A stretch of 64,000 nucleotides of DNA from Anastatus disparis (Eukaryota > Arthropoda > Insecta > Hymenoptera > Eupelmidae), in contig JAFFSR010000353.1 of assembly GCA_017163975.1 (NCBI GenBank), positions 1,926,501 to 1,990,500 on the forward strand, given 5' to 3'. The position numbers and the translations under genes were made by a program. Positions within the stretch are counted from its first letter, which is position 1, and each line of letters opens with the position of its first letter. Shown in pieces: positions 34,691-45,115 of the stretch. The notes beneath the pieces are model-generated. The model was given only the letters and a program-made list of their open reading frames with translations, was not told where the DNA came from and ran no database searches.

Positions 34691-35428
34691 CTAAAAATAC
34701 CTCACTGGGGCTTACTAGTGTCAATGATGATCAATTTTGAGTCCAATTTACACACAACATTCTAAGTTAATGTTGTTTTCATATATTACGTCACAGAAAA
34801 CCGTCAAAATGGTATTTAAAACAAAGATTTTCTAGAAAATTATTAAATTTATACCATATGTTACTTGTTCACGTCTCTTGGAAGTGGTCTTTTGAAAAAA
34901 CTGACATCAAATTCATGATCAGCGACCTCGAAAACTTTCAGAATACCATTTATAATGCTTATTAACTGTTATAAAGTTATCGAATCACACTCCAATCGAT
35001 TTCGAACGAATCTAGAACGAATGTAGGCTTTTTTCGTTTTTTATTCTTTTCAATTCCGTATGAGGAGTTAGAAAATAGTTGTAAAAAATATTCAAGACAT
35101 TGTTTTCGACGTATTTTTTCCTGTAGAATTCAATTCTGAAGTCAGAATTATTTTATTTCTGCTTTGTTTATTTTATGATTTCGAAAAACCCTCAAAAAAC
35201 CTCGAAAGATGGTGTTTTTTCTCATTATCCTCAAAATGTCTTGCAGAAGGCTATTTTTTTTATAGCAGATTCAGATTTAGCGTCAAAAAATACGTAAGAA
35301 AAAGTATGTTTGGTCAAAAGTACAGACATTTTTTTTGTGGGCTTGTGTTATTTTTCATCAGAGAAAATTTGGCTTTTTTTTATACAAGATGCGGCTTTCT
35401 CTTAATTTTTTGCTCAAGTTATTAATAG

Positions 35429-37211
35429 TATAACATATCATCTTCATATATTATTATTAATAACGATTTTAGAGTCAATGATTTATTTTATATTGTCGAG
35501 CCTACCTTCGCTGTCAATTAATCTAATCTACACCTAAACTAAATATGAACATAACATCGTAGAGGTCGCTAGAAAATATGCATGCATTTTAATAACGGTC
35601 ATATGGATCGCTCTTATATTTGAAGTGTACTAAACTCTTACAACTTAAGGGAGTTGGATGCAAAAACTTTAATACATTAAGCGCCGGGATTTTTGAGGTT
35701 AAGATATGCCGGTATTGTAAGTTGTCGCTATCGTTCTTTCTTGCTTGAGAATCAACCTGTGCATGCGCAAGAAGTATTTTCACAAGAAATTATAAGGTTT
35801 CTACAATCTATATGACAAAAATTACAGTGTGAATTAGTAAAAATTTATAGGTATTTTTGAAATAATTCAAACGTTTGAAATTTCACTGTGTTGACATTGT
35901 AATTTTTTCAAGGTTGTTTTGTAATATTACCAAAATAGCCTAGCAATTTTCGCTGTTTATTTTGTAAATAATTTCAGGTACCTAATAGAATTTACTATAT
36001 CGCTAGAAAAAAGAGCACGTTTTTATAGTTTGTAAGTTCGTCATAATGCTAAACTAGTAATTTTTAGAATAAAGAGTACCCCCCGTTAAGATAGGTAAAA
36101 TGCCCTCTCTCATATATTTCAAAACTAATATTTTTTCTTGTTTTTATAGTAATTAAGATTAGGTTTTGTTATATTTATAGTTTCCTAACACATACCCTAA
36201 CCTCAACATAACCTAAAAATCACTTTTTTTATAAAATTTTTTTTTTATCTGGAAGGATGAATGATATTAATCCCGCGAAAATCATATGACTAGGACTTAG
36301 CACTCTCTTTTACTGTGATTTTTTGCGAGTCCTAGAAAGCAGTTTTTCTAACCCAAAAATAACATTTAAATCATAAAATCTCCGTAACTTTGCTCAGGAA
36401 GGGGCTACAAGCAATTTTCTGGGCTTAAAATTTGTATTTAAAAAAAAAATACAATTTATAATGACCAAAAATTCGATTCTGGCATGGCGCCATGGCGAAA
36501 AACTCGAAAAACCATTTTTTCATAGGTTTTCTGTCGGTTATTGGTCTCTAGCAACTCACAAATCATTTTTAGAGAAAAAAACATAGCTTTATTGGATTCT
36601 ACGTGAAAAAATACATTGAAAATGTGCATGATTACTTTAGGAATACTTGGATGCTGTTACAAAACAATTAAAAAAATAAAATAATTCTGAAATTATTACA
36701 TATCTACTTTGCATCGTTGCTGCATTTTATGTTGTTATGATTTTGGTCATCTCTTTAGAGTCTCAAAGCTACTATTCAATGTATTCATAGGCAAATGACG
36801 TCCACTGTCCGCGAAAAACAGAGACAAATACTAGACAGATAACTATAACTCCTATATATACATATATATATATATATAAACATCTGTAACCGATGTTTCT
36901 GGGATCCCGTAAGGTTTTTTACACAACGGAAAGGGTATATAACAAAAAAACGTGTGAAGACCCTTACAATTAGGGCGAGGGGTGGATTGTTATTGGTTCA
37001 ATTATGATTTTTTGACGATTTTTAATCGAAAAAGTGAAGTACTCTTACTAAAGATGTAATTTCTCCTAAAGGTAACAATGGTGAATGCCGCTTGATCTCT
37101 AATCTACACAATGTTAATTTTTCTGGGATGTCCCAGAAAAAGCCGAATATCCCAGAAAAAACTGATATAAACCTTTTTTCGTCCCAGAAGAATGCGTTAC
37201 GGACATTTATC
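35429..37211. other. AT-rich, no gene recognised
   Basis: Contains a (TA)n run near 36857-36880 and TTCTGGGA/TCCCAGAA words (36893 and 37119-37185) also seen near 28030-28310. No domain-bearing ORF. Confidence 0.6.
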
Positions 37212-37290
37212 ATACACATTTTAATTTTATATAATTTTCTGCAAATGATAAAACCTTAAGATCATATTTATATAAAATTAATCAATTAAT
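37212..37290 (+). repeat. Dispersed ~80 bp repeat, copy 1
   Basis: ATACACATTTTAATTTTATA ... GATAAAACCTTAAGATC is repeated almost exactly at 39123-39204 in the same orientation. Confidence 0.85.
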
Positions 37291-37335
37291 AATTACAATT
37301 AATCTATTATCATTTCATTTTTGAAGAGTGCGGCA

Positions 37336-37413
37336 GTGTTCTTATCTCGTACGGACAAATGTACGTCGAGCTGCTACTGTGCATATGCGTTTGTTCGTAC
37401 GAGATAAGAACAC
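37336..37413. repeat. Strong hairpin (24-bp arms)
   Basis: GTGTTCTTATCTCGTACG (37336-37353) is exactly complementary to 37396-37413. Pairing extends six more bases past one mismatch. The 30-base loop contains GTCGAGCTGCTACTGTGC. Confidence 0.9.
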
Positions 37414-37419
37414 GGGAGT

Positions 37420-37500
37420 GCGGTGGCGTAACGATGAGGCTCTGGCTTTTGAATATGGATGTCTTTGGTTCAAATTCCGGCAAGGTACCTCTGACTTTTT
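37420..37500 (+). other. tRNA-like (SINE-type) promoter segment
   Basis: GTGGCGTAACGATG could be a degraded A box, and GGTTCAAATTCC about 45 bp later matches a tRNA B box well. A T-run follows at 37497. The acceptor and anticodon stems do not fold properly, so this is at best a tRNA-derived SINE head. Confidence 0.35.
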
Positions 37501-37868
37501 TTTACAAAAAAAGAAATTAGATTATGTGTCATCTATAATGTTAATGTGTAGAGAGTATTAACCATTTACTAAAAAAAATCTTCTTATTTTAACATTAGAT
37601 ACAGCGAAAACTTTTGAAAAGATCGGAAAAGACCGCGCCATAAATTTTGTGGTAGCTACCCAGGATGAGGAGAATAGTAGAGAGATAGTCTAAATAACAA
37701 GACAGAAAATATATAAGTAATATGTTATATATTATAAATCAGTCAGTGTGACTGAGCACAAGGACCGTTGGAGCAAGACTCAATACAAGTGACTTGCTCG
37801 CTGCTTGTCGTCGGTCTGACTTGACACATGCGCAGAGGCGTACTCATGTACATGCTGACTAGTGTAAG

Positions 37869-38343
37869 TTAGGGACTCTCTAGGAAGGGACAAGAAAATG
37901 TTGCCGCCCTACTGATCTAAACCGGAAAGGAACGGATAAAGTGCTTATAGAAAACATCACGGGTCGTCTTCGTGGGGAATATTTACTGTCTCTTTCTATC
38001 ATATTACTTTCTTATGTAGTTTCCGGTTTAGATCTCTTGGTTGTAACAGCCAATAGAAAACGCAGAACGAGGTTTCTAGTTCCTTTCTAGAGGGTCCCTA
38101 GTCGGAGCTAGACTAGGAACCCTCTAGGAAGGGACAAAAAAATGTTGCCGCCATACTGATCTAAACCGGAAAGGAACGGATAAAGTGCTTATAGAAAACA
38201 TCACGGGTCGTCTTCGTGGGGAATATTTACTGTCTCTTTCTATCATATTACTTTCTTATGTAGTTTCCGGTTTAGATCTCTTGTTTCTAACAGCCAATAG
38301 AAAACGCAGAACAAGGTTTCCAGTCCCTTTCTAGAGGGTCCCT
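37869..38343. mobile_element. hAT-like MITE, two tandem copies, 8-bp duplication
   Basis: Two ~233-bp copies (37869-38101 and 38113-38345) nearly identical through GCCGCCMTACTGATCTAAAC and CATCACGGGTCGTCTTCGTG. Each begins GGGACYCTCTAG-like and ends CTAGAGGGTCCC. The pair is flanked by AGTGTAAG at 37861-37868 and 38344-38351. An 8-bp duplication with short G-rich TIRs suggests hAT. A palindromic CCGGTTTAGATC pairing also lies within each copy. Confidence 0.85.
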
Positions 38344-38351
38344 AGTGTAAG

Positions 38352-39122
38352 TGCGTTTGTAGCGTCATACTCATACATACATTATGTGTGTGTCCCCACA
38401 ATTTAAACCAATACCGTTATTTTTCATAGTGTTATTTACAGCTTTTTGTATCCTAAGCGCAGTCACCCTAAATCGCGTGAATTGTTTTTGAAATCCTCTC
38501 ATGAAAATAACAGAAATAACTAAATTATCCAATTTGATTGTATAATATTCATTGTGTATATTAGTTATTCATGTCCTTTGATCGTATTCTGGTAAAATAT
38601 GAATCAAGAACATAGATGATTTAATGTCTGAAGTAGGCCACATGAGGAACTAAATCTTAGTAGATAAAATATTGAATATAATTTAAAATATCTGAAGAAA
38701 TATTTAGTGTATTTCAAATAATTTACGTATTATCATTAAATGTATCAAAACAAATAAAAAAATACTAAAATTTAAAGAAATTTTATTAAAAGAAAATAAT
38801 AAGGTTAGTTCTTAAATGAATGTTTTATTAAATAATTTTATATTTCAATAATCATGTGCAATTTTAATCGTCATAAATCTTATCTATGTTATCTATCTTT
38901 TTATCTATAGTTTGACAGGCTTTACTTGTCGATTTTATTGAACGATATTTTGAATTCTTCTAAAACGTATTAAGTTGTAACGGCCTACAAGGACATAAAT
39001 ATATATTATATTGATATTATATGATAAATTTGTATTAGCATCGCATATATGAGCGCGTTGCTCGACGCTACAAGATTACATATGTGTATGTATGTACATA
39101 TATATATATATATCATTGTTTG
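38352..39122. other. AT-rich, no gene; short repeat similarity
   Basis: The stretch ATTTGTATTAGCATCGCATA at about 39030 with GCGCGTTGCTCGACGCT recurs in modified form at 54391-54446, so a degraded dispersed repeat is present. No gene. Confidence 0.5.
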
Positions 39123-39204
39123 CATACACATTTTAATTTTATATAATTTTCTGCAATTGATAAAACCTTAAGATCTTATTTATTTAAAATTAATCATTTA
39201 TAAT
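39123..39204 (+). repeat. Dispersed ~80 bp repeat, copy 2
   Basis: Direct copy of 37212-37290. It directly precedes the CCGGTTCTCC boxes. Confidence 0.85.
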
Positions 39205-39227
39205 CTTATATAAAACCACTTTTTTCC

Positions 39228-39365
39228 GGTTCTCCAGTTCTCCGGTTCTCCGCATTTATTAAATGTGTCTAATCTTTTCATAATAATCTTATATTATATT
39301 AAAGCGGAACTACTTTTCTTTTCGTTCCTCCGGTTCTCCAGTTCTCCGTATTTTTTAAATGTGTC
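39228..39365 (+). repeat. CCGGTTCTCC box repeat, two units
   Basis: Two units of TTTTCCGGTTCTCCAGTTCT ... TTTAAATGTGTCTA. A third occurs at 48710-48770. Units at both loci are followed within a few hundred bp by the TTTTTGGGCC minisatellite, which suggests a common parent element. Confidence 0.8.
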
Positions 39366-39367
39366 TA

Positions 39368-39656
39368 CACTGAAAAATAAATGGTGATGTAGCTGAACTA
39401 CCGGTAGTCAAACCACGCTCTCTTAAGTTCGTATGCACAGAGTCTCGCTGCAGGAGAACAGTAGCGCCTCTGTGGCAAAAGAGCTTCACTTCACATCGGA
39501 GAGACGCGAGTGGGAACTGAGAAGCCCCGCAAAAAGAACGGTTAGCTTCTTCTGTGGGGCATCACACTCACCACCAGAGAAAAGATTTGCATGCTTACTG
39601 TTTGGTAAAGCAGAAGTACTTCGTGGGACTCGTAGTTCACCACTTTCTTTTCAGTG
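39368..39656. mobile_element. CACTGAAAA MITE with TA duplication and empty site
   Basis: The ends CACTGAAAA and TTTTCAGTG are flanked by TA (39366-39367, 39657-39658). Subterminal TGGTGA and TCACCA are also inverted. The uninterrupted target GTGTCTAATCTTTTCATAAT survives in the neighbouring repeat unit at 39266-39286. 289 bp, GC-richer than the surroundings, with GCGAGTGGGAACTGAGAAGC inside. The plus-strand frame 39433-39693 crosses the right boundary and is not a gene. Confidence 0.9.
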
Positions 39657-39724
39657 TAATCTTTTCATAATAAAAGTAGAAATTTTTTATTGAGTCCTAT
39701 ATAATTAGTACTCATTAGTCGAAA

Positions 39725-40425
39725 GTTTTTTTTTGGGCCATATTTTTTTGGGCCTTATATTATTTTGGACCCTATATTTTTATTCAATGCCCATTTTTTG
39801 GGCCCTTCTTTTTTTTATTCTTATATTTTCTTGGGCTTTATAATTTTTTGGGCCTTATTTTTTCGGGACTTATATTTTTTGGGCCCAATATTTTTTTGTT
39901 GCCTATATTTTTTTGGGCTTTATATGTTTTTGAGCACTTCATTTTTCTGGGTGTTTTTTTTTGGGCCTACTATTTTTTTTGGCCCAATTTTTTTTCGATT
40001 CTTATATTTGCATGGGTCTTATATTTTTCGGGCCCTACATTTTTTCGAGTCCTATTTTTTTGGGCCTAATATTTTTTTAGTATTTATATTTTCTGGAACT
40101 CTATATTTTTTTGAGCTCTATATTTTTCTGGGCCTTATATTTTTCGGGCCATACATTTTTCTGAGTCCTTTTTTCTTTGGGCATTATATTTTTTTGGGCC
40201 TCTTATTCATGCAGGCCCAACGTTTTTTTGATTTTCATATTTTCTTAAGCTCTCTATTTGTCTGGGTTTTATTTTTTGGGTCCTATATTTTTTTGGGCCT
40301 AAATATTTTTTAGGTCCTTGATTTTTTGGACTCTATATTTTTCGGGCCCTACATTTCTCTGAGTCCTATTTTCTTCGGGCCTCATATTTTTTTGGGTTTC
40401 TTATTTTTGGGCCCAATATTTATAA
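39725..40425 (+). repeat. TTTTTGGGCC degenerate minisatellite
   Basis: About 28 degenerate copies of a ~25 bp unit, TATATTTTTTTGGGCCYTA. The open frames across it (rich in F, L, I, G, W) are products of the repeat and are not called. Confidence 0.92.
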
Positions 40426-40429
40426 TTAA

Positions 40430-40750
40430 TTTAATAAATAATTTTTTCTCATACTTGCTGGGTAAGTGGCCTATAGTGCATGCGTTTTCGGGGTGATAAG
40501 TAGCTAATAGCGCGCGCCGCGTGTGTTTTGTCTTTGAAGCGTGTGTTTGAGTAAAAAGCGTTAGGTTATAAAAAATAACGTCACGCAAATCCGTTAATTG
40601 ATGAAAAAAAGAAAACCACGATTTTGTTTTGTATATGCATAAGTAGCGTCGCGCGGGCGAAGATGATAGGAGAGAGAGAGAAAAAGAGAATGCTTTATCG
40701 AAAGAAAACAAGACACGCCAGAACGCGTTTACGAGTCAGTCGTACGGTAG

Positions 40751-40785
<35 letters not shown>

Positions 40786-41050
40786 AGAGAATGCCAAACC
40801 GAAAGGAAACAAAACACGCTAGAACGTGCACGAGTTTCTATGTACGAGTCATTTGTGTGCTAGCTTCTTGATGAAAGTTGTTGGCGATGCAAAAAATAAT
40901 ATATATATGAAATATTTTTTTTTGATTTACATATTAATTTTTTTAAATGGCGAAGCCCCCCCCCCAACCCCCCCCTTTCCGCGCCCTAACATGTCACTCT
41001 CTCTCTCTCTTACACCCAGCACTTATGAGAAAAAATAGTATGTGAATCTC
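40430..41050. other. Mixed low-complexity, no gene called
   Basis: Contains a GC-richer stretch (40490-40540), a (GA)n run at 40755-40783, C-runs at 40957-40976 and a CT run near 41000. Frames across it are driven by the simple repeats. Confidence 0.6.
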
Positions 41051-41054
41051 GTTC

Positions 41055-41145
41055 GGTTTAGTTGACTATTGCGCCACTCGGGCAATGGCGCTACTCGCTA
41101 CGCTCGTGTGCCAGCTTGCCCTTGTGCGCAATAGTCAACTAAACC
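41055..41145. repeat. Perfect 20-bp inverted repeat hairpin
   Basis: GGTTTAGTTGACTATTGCGC at 41055-41074 is exactly complementary to 41126-41145, with a 51-base loop rich in GCTCGT/GCTACGC words. Probably a tiny MITE. Confidence 0.88.
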
Positions 41146-41205
41146 TTACTCGTTACACAATATACTATTATACGTCATTGTATTTTACCTAATAGTGCCA
41201 GACTG

Positions 41206-44200
41206 GGTATATGTCGATTTCCATGTAACTTGTGCCTTAATTCGAGACAGTTTCATTGAATTTCCAAAATGTATGCACGCTCTTAGTTTAACAATTTTAT
41301 CATTCTATGATGTATTTGAAACATAAAAAAATGGGGCCCATGACCGTCAATACTTGTGACACCTTTTTTCCCCTATAGTAATCCTAAAAAAAAGATAAAA
41401 ATTCTATGGTAATTAATCAATGATATTTGTATTTAAAAAAAATATCCAAATGTGATATGAGACAATGTTCGACAATCGCCTTAATATTTTCTAGTTTTTA
41501 TGGCCTGAAACAAATATCTTCTATTTTACAGTTAGTTTTGTCGTGTAGTTTGAATTTTAAAATCTCACTTTTGATATAAATAATTATTTATTTGGAATGG
41601 TTGATAAATATTATTTTTGTTTATTGTATTTGAAATGCTAAGGATACAATATGTTTATGTTTACGTTTATAATCGCTACTATATTGGATATTTTGCTTTG
41701 AGAGTGGGAAAGACAAGTACAGAATAATAACAAAGAATTATTGAAAATATAGTTTCCACGTGCGTATAGAATAAATCAGTGTTTGGTGATCAGGAATGTG
41801 AGAAAGAAGATTAGTTTTGATGTTTCGACAATCATTCTACTTATTGTATAACGTTTTTCTTTTTGAGTTCAAAATATAGTTCAAAATTAGTTATTTGATA
41901 TTTTAATATTTTGAACAATTAGTTTCGGTTTCGAAAAATTCTTTGTCAAATATTTTTCTTTCTGAAATGTCACATACTGAAAATGAAATTGAACGAAGAA
42001 AAGCAATGAAAAGGCAACAATCACAACAAAAAAGAAATGAAATAAAACGAAAAAAGATTCTTAATAAAGAAAAATTGAAACACTATTATATTATGAAAAA
42101 ACAAAAACGGAATAGGTAATAATTATTCTATAATTTTTAATGGCAATGTTAATTTTTTTAGCAAATAATTTAATATTTTTAAAATAATTTTTCACGGTAA
42201 TGCATCTAGTGACTTCGATCTTCATGAAAATCAGCATGGACAGTATTTGTTATCTTCTTCGCTGTCTTCTAATGAAAACTCTTTAGCTGAAAGTGAATTT
42301 AATGACGTGCAAGATAGTTTTAATGACGAACTTTTATGCCGAGATGCAATTTTGCTGTACGTGCATAAAAACTTACTTGAACCGTCCACCATCAATAATG
42401 ACTCGTGTAAGAATAAATTAATAATAAAAAATGTCTTCGATAGACGAAAAGAAAGAGCTCTGAGAAAGGAAATTGTACGGTTTAATAAAAAATTGTAAGA
42501 CTCAAGTAAACAACTCGATAAGTTGACGAATAGGTTAAAAAAATCAAAACAAAGAAACAAAACACTTTATAACGCGAATCAACGACTTTCGCGTGAGTTA
42601 AAATTCTGCCATTCAATGTTTCAAAATTTAAAAACTAAACGAGATCGAATGAAAAAGTTTTGCGTCAAAAAATCATTCAGTCAATTAATGAATTGTCATG
42701 AAGGAAGACGTATTTTCTCTAAAAAATATTCTCTTATAACGAAGCATTATAGAAAAAAAGAGAATCTAAACCAGAATCTGTAATTTTTTTTAAAAGGAAA
42801 AAATTATTTTTATCGGCACAAAATTTTTTTCTTCTTGATGAAAACTCTTCTCTAGCTCCAGGAGCTAAGCATTTCGTCGTTAGAAAAAAGGTAAAAAAAC
42901 AAAAACGCTATTTGGCAGATACTATACAAAATCTGCACAAGAAATATTGTGCAACTGTTGGAAAAATATCTCGAGGATTATTTTACAAATTAAAACCCTG
43001 GTGAATTTCAAGATTGATGGTTTCAGGTCGGGAAACTTGCTTATGCACAACTCATGAAAATATGAAGTTGAAATTTCAGAGAATTCGTCCACACAAAATA
43101 ACAGAAACGAAAAATCTTACCGAATTTGTACAAAGTATTTGTTGCGATACCGAAAATGAAAAATGTATGAATCGAATATGCAATAGTTGTAAAGATCGTA
43201 AATTACCTACCTCACAATCACAATCTCAAACCTATTATAATTGTTGTAAATTAGAAAAAATTACACGTACAGGTGCCAAAGATCATACTTATAATGTAAA
43301 AATCATGTCCAAACATCTAATTCCGTGTACTGTGCCGAATTGATTGAGGAATTCAATAACGATGTAACAAAATTTACGAAACATGTATTCACTACAACTT
43401 GTCAATTTAAATTTTTAAATACATTAAAAGAAAAAATTAAGAAAGATGAAGCATACATTATTGTTGATTTTTCTCAAAATTACAATTGCAAATATGGTCG
43501 TGAAATTCACGGTGCTCATTTTGGCGTTTCAAAAAAACAGATATCCCTTCACAGCGGAGGATTTTATTATAAAAATGAAGTGAACAAAATTAAATTTGAA
43601 TCATTTGCTGTACTTTCTGATGATTTGACTCACGATGCAACTTCAGTATGGGCTTTACTCCAACCTATTTTAACTCAAATAAAAATGTCATTACCCAATG
43701 TCAAAACATTACACTTCCAGAGTAATGGGCCTTCCACACAATATAAAAATAAGACCAATTTTTTTCTGTTCAATTACTTTTCCAAGAAGCTGCTTCTTGA
43801 ACATGCCACGTGGGATTTTACCGCTGCTGGTCGTGGAAAAAGTATGGCTGATGCAATTGGAGGGGGTATCAAAGAAATGTGTGATAGATTTGTTGCAAAT
43901 GGTAATGACATTACTTGTGCTACTGATATGAGCAATTTGATTAATAAGTGTGAGTCGTTATTTAAATGTTACGTCATAAAAACAGAAGACATTTTCGAAA
44001 TTCGTAAACTAGTGCCTGAAAACTTGAAAGCAGTTAAGGAGACAACAAAAGTTCATCAAGTCGTATGGAATAAATCGGAGCCAAATGAACTTTTTTTCCG
44101 CTATTTGACTTGTTTAGATTGTGCTTCGATTCATTGTGATCATTATAGTTTGTCAAATAGTAAAGTTTCATGGTCAATCAAAAAAAATCAAGTTGATAAC

Positions 44201-45029
44201 TCATCTTCTGATATAACAGCAACAACCGATATCACATTTCAAGTAAACGAATGGATTAGTGTAATTTATGATAATATCTGGTATCCTTGCTTGATGATAC
44301 GAATTGAAGAAGATCAAATTATAATAAAATTTTTGAAAAGAAGTAAAAAATTATTTGAATGGCCTCATCCAGCAGACATTCAAAATTTGTCATATTTTTA
44401 AATTTTATGCAAAATTGATGAACTGCATAAGCTAAGCTGCAAAGCCCGGAAAGAACGCTATTCGATTTCGAATCATCAAATTCAATATTTAAATGAATTA
44501 ACCAATGACTTTATAAACTAAAAATTTAATTATTATACTTTTAAGAACATACTGTTAAAATTTGTAAAAATATTGTTATTAGTTAATTATGTGTAAAAAT
44601 TGTGTTATTAAAATTATTTATAAAAAATAAGTTATTATTTAATTATTTGTAAAAATCTATATTTCATGTTAATAAAGTATGTTCCATGAGTTATTCGAAG
44701 ATTTAAGTCAATTTTTAAAGTTAATTTTGAAAAGATTGACTTCAATTATACGTAATAAACTAAAACAATTATCGAAAAGATAATCGACGTTCAAATCGCG
44801 TTCAGATATATTTATTAAATGAAACTACAGAATTATCATTTTTTTAGCATTACTATGGGAAAACAAAAGGTGTCACAAGTATGGGCGGTCATGGGCCCCA
44901 TTTTTTTTAGGTTTCAACTACACCATAGAATCATAAAATTGTTAAACTAAAAGCGTGCATATATTCTGAAAATTCGATGTAACTGTCTCGAATTAAGGCA
45001 CATTTTTCATGGAATTCGACATATACCTC
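41206..45029. mobile_element. TIR element with transposase-like gene
   Basis: Inverted ends of about 190 bp (41206-41395 and 44845-45029) share GTATATGTCGA, TGTGCCTTAATTCGAGACAG, TTAGTTTAACAATTTTAT and TGGGGCCCATGACCG ... GTGTCACC blocks, roughly 85% alike by eye. 3.8 kb with one two-exon gene inside on the plus strand. I see no clear target duplication. Confidence 0.85.
41967..44401 (+). pseudogene. Transposase-like protein of the 41206-45029 element, degraded
   Basis: Exon 1 (41967-42115) starts at ATG and is very basic (RRKAMKRQQSQQKRNEIKRK). An intron of 94 bp has GTAATA and TCTAG borders. Exon 2 starts at 42210: Ser/acidic region, coiled-coil/basic region (RLKKSKQRNKTLYNANQRLS), then an RETCLCTTHENM cysteine motif and further cysteines. 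The long C-terminal frame 43325-44401 reads IIVDFSQNYNCKYGREIHGA, HFQSNGPSTQYKNKTNFFLF and TWDFTAAGRGKSMADAIGGG. From memory these match a family of repeat-encoded proteins with a DFSxNY ... SDGPxTQY ... EAGHGKG pattern, probably a DDE-type transposase. Here the middle Asp is Asn and the Glu-bearing EAGHGKG is AAGRGK. Stops occur at about 42496, 42781 and 43003, with frameshifts near 42783 and 43335. Confidence 0.75.
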
Positions 45030-45115
45030 AAAGCCAAATAAAGAATGTCTATGTCTCTCTCACTTTCTCTTGCTGTCTCTCTTCCTCTCTCACTCTCTCT
45101 TGCTATTTCAATTTA
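45030..45115. repeat. CT-rich low-complexity tract
   Basis: TCTCTCTCACTTTCTCTTGC-type pyrimidine repeats next to the right end of the preceding element. Confidence 0.85.

Larger units (their letters stand above)
31108..35428. mobile_element. Inverted-duplicated coding element with TTAAGAGGAGG end
   Basis: The left end is TTAAGAGGAGGTGGAGTACA (31108). The right end carries the MITE-internal block ACAAGATGCGGCTTTCTCTT (about 35382-35402) and is clipped about 60 bp short of the expected terminus. Between them, outer arms of more than 1 kb pair (31155-32214 with 33300-33480 and 34430-35360). They share ACAACATTAATTTAGAATGT-type and CGATTGGAGTGTGATTCGAT sequence. Each arm carries the C-terminal part of the same gene in opposite orientation. 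The right arm retains ~0.95 kb that the left arm lacks. Confidence 0.75.

Noticed and set aside
37420..37500. Functional tRNA gene
   Set aside because: Good B box but acceptor, D and anticodon stems do not pair.
39765..40313. Phe/Leu/Ile/Gly-rich frames resembling membrane proteins (also 48703-49068, 50696-51088)
   Set aside because: They are translations of the TTTTTGGGCC minisatellite, with overlapping frames of the same character.
40624..40863. Arg/Glu-rich 79-codon frame
   Set aside because: Driven by the (GA)n microsatellite.
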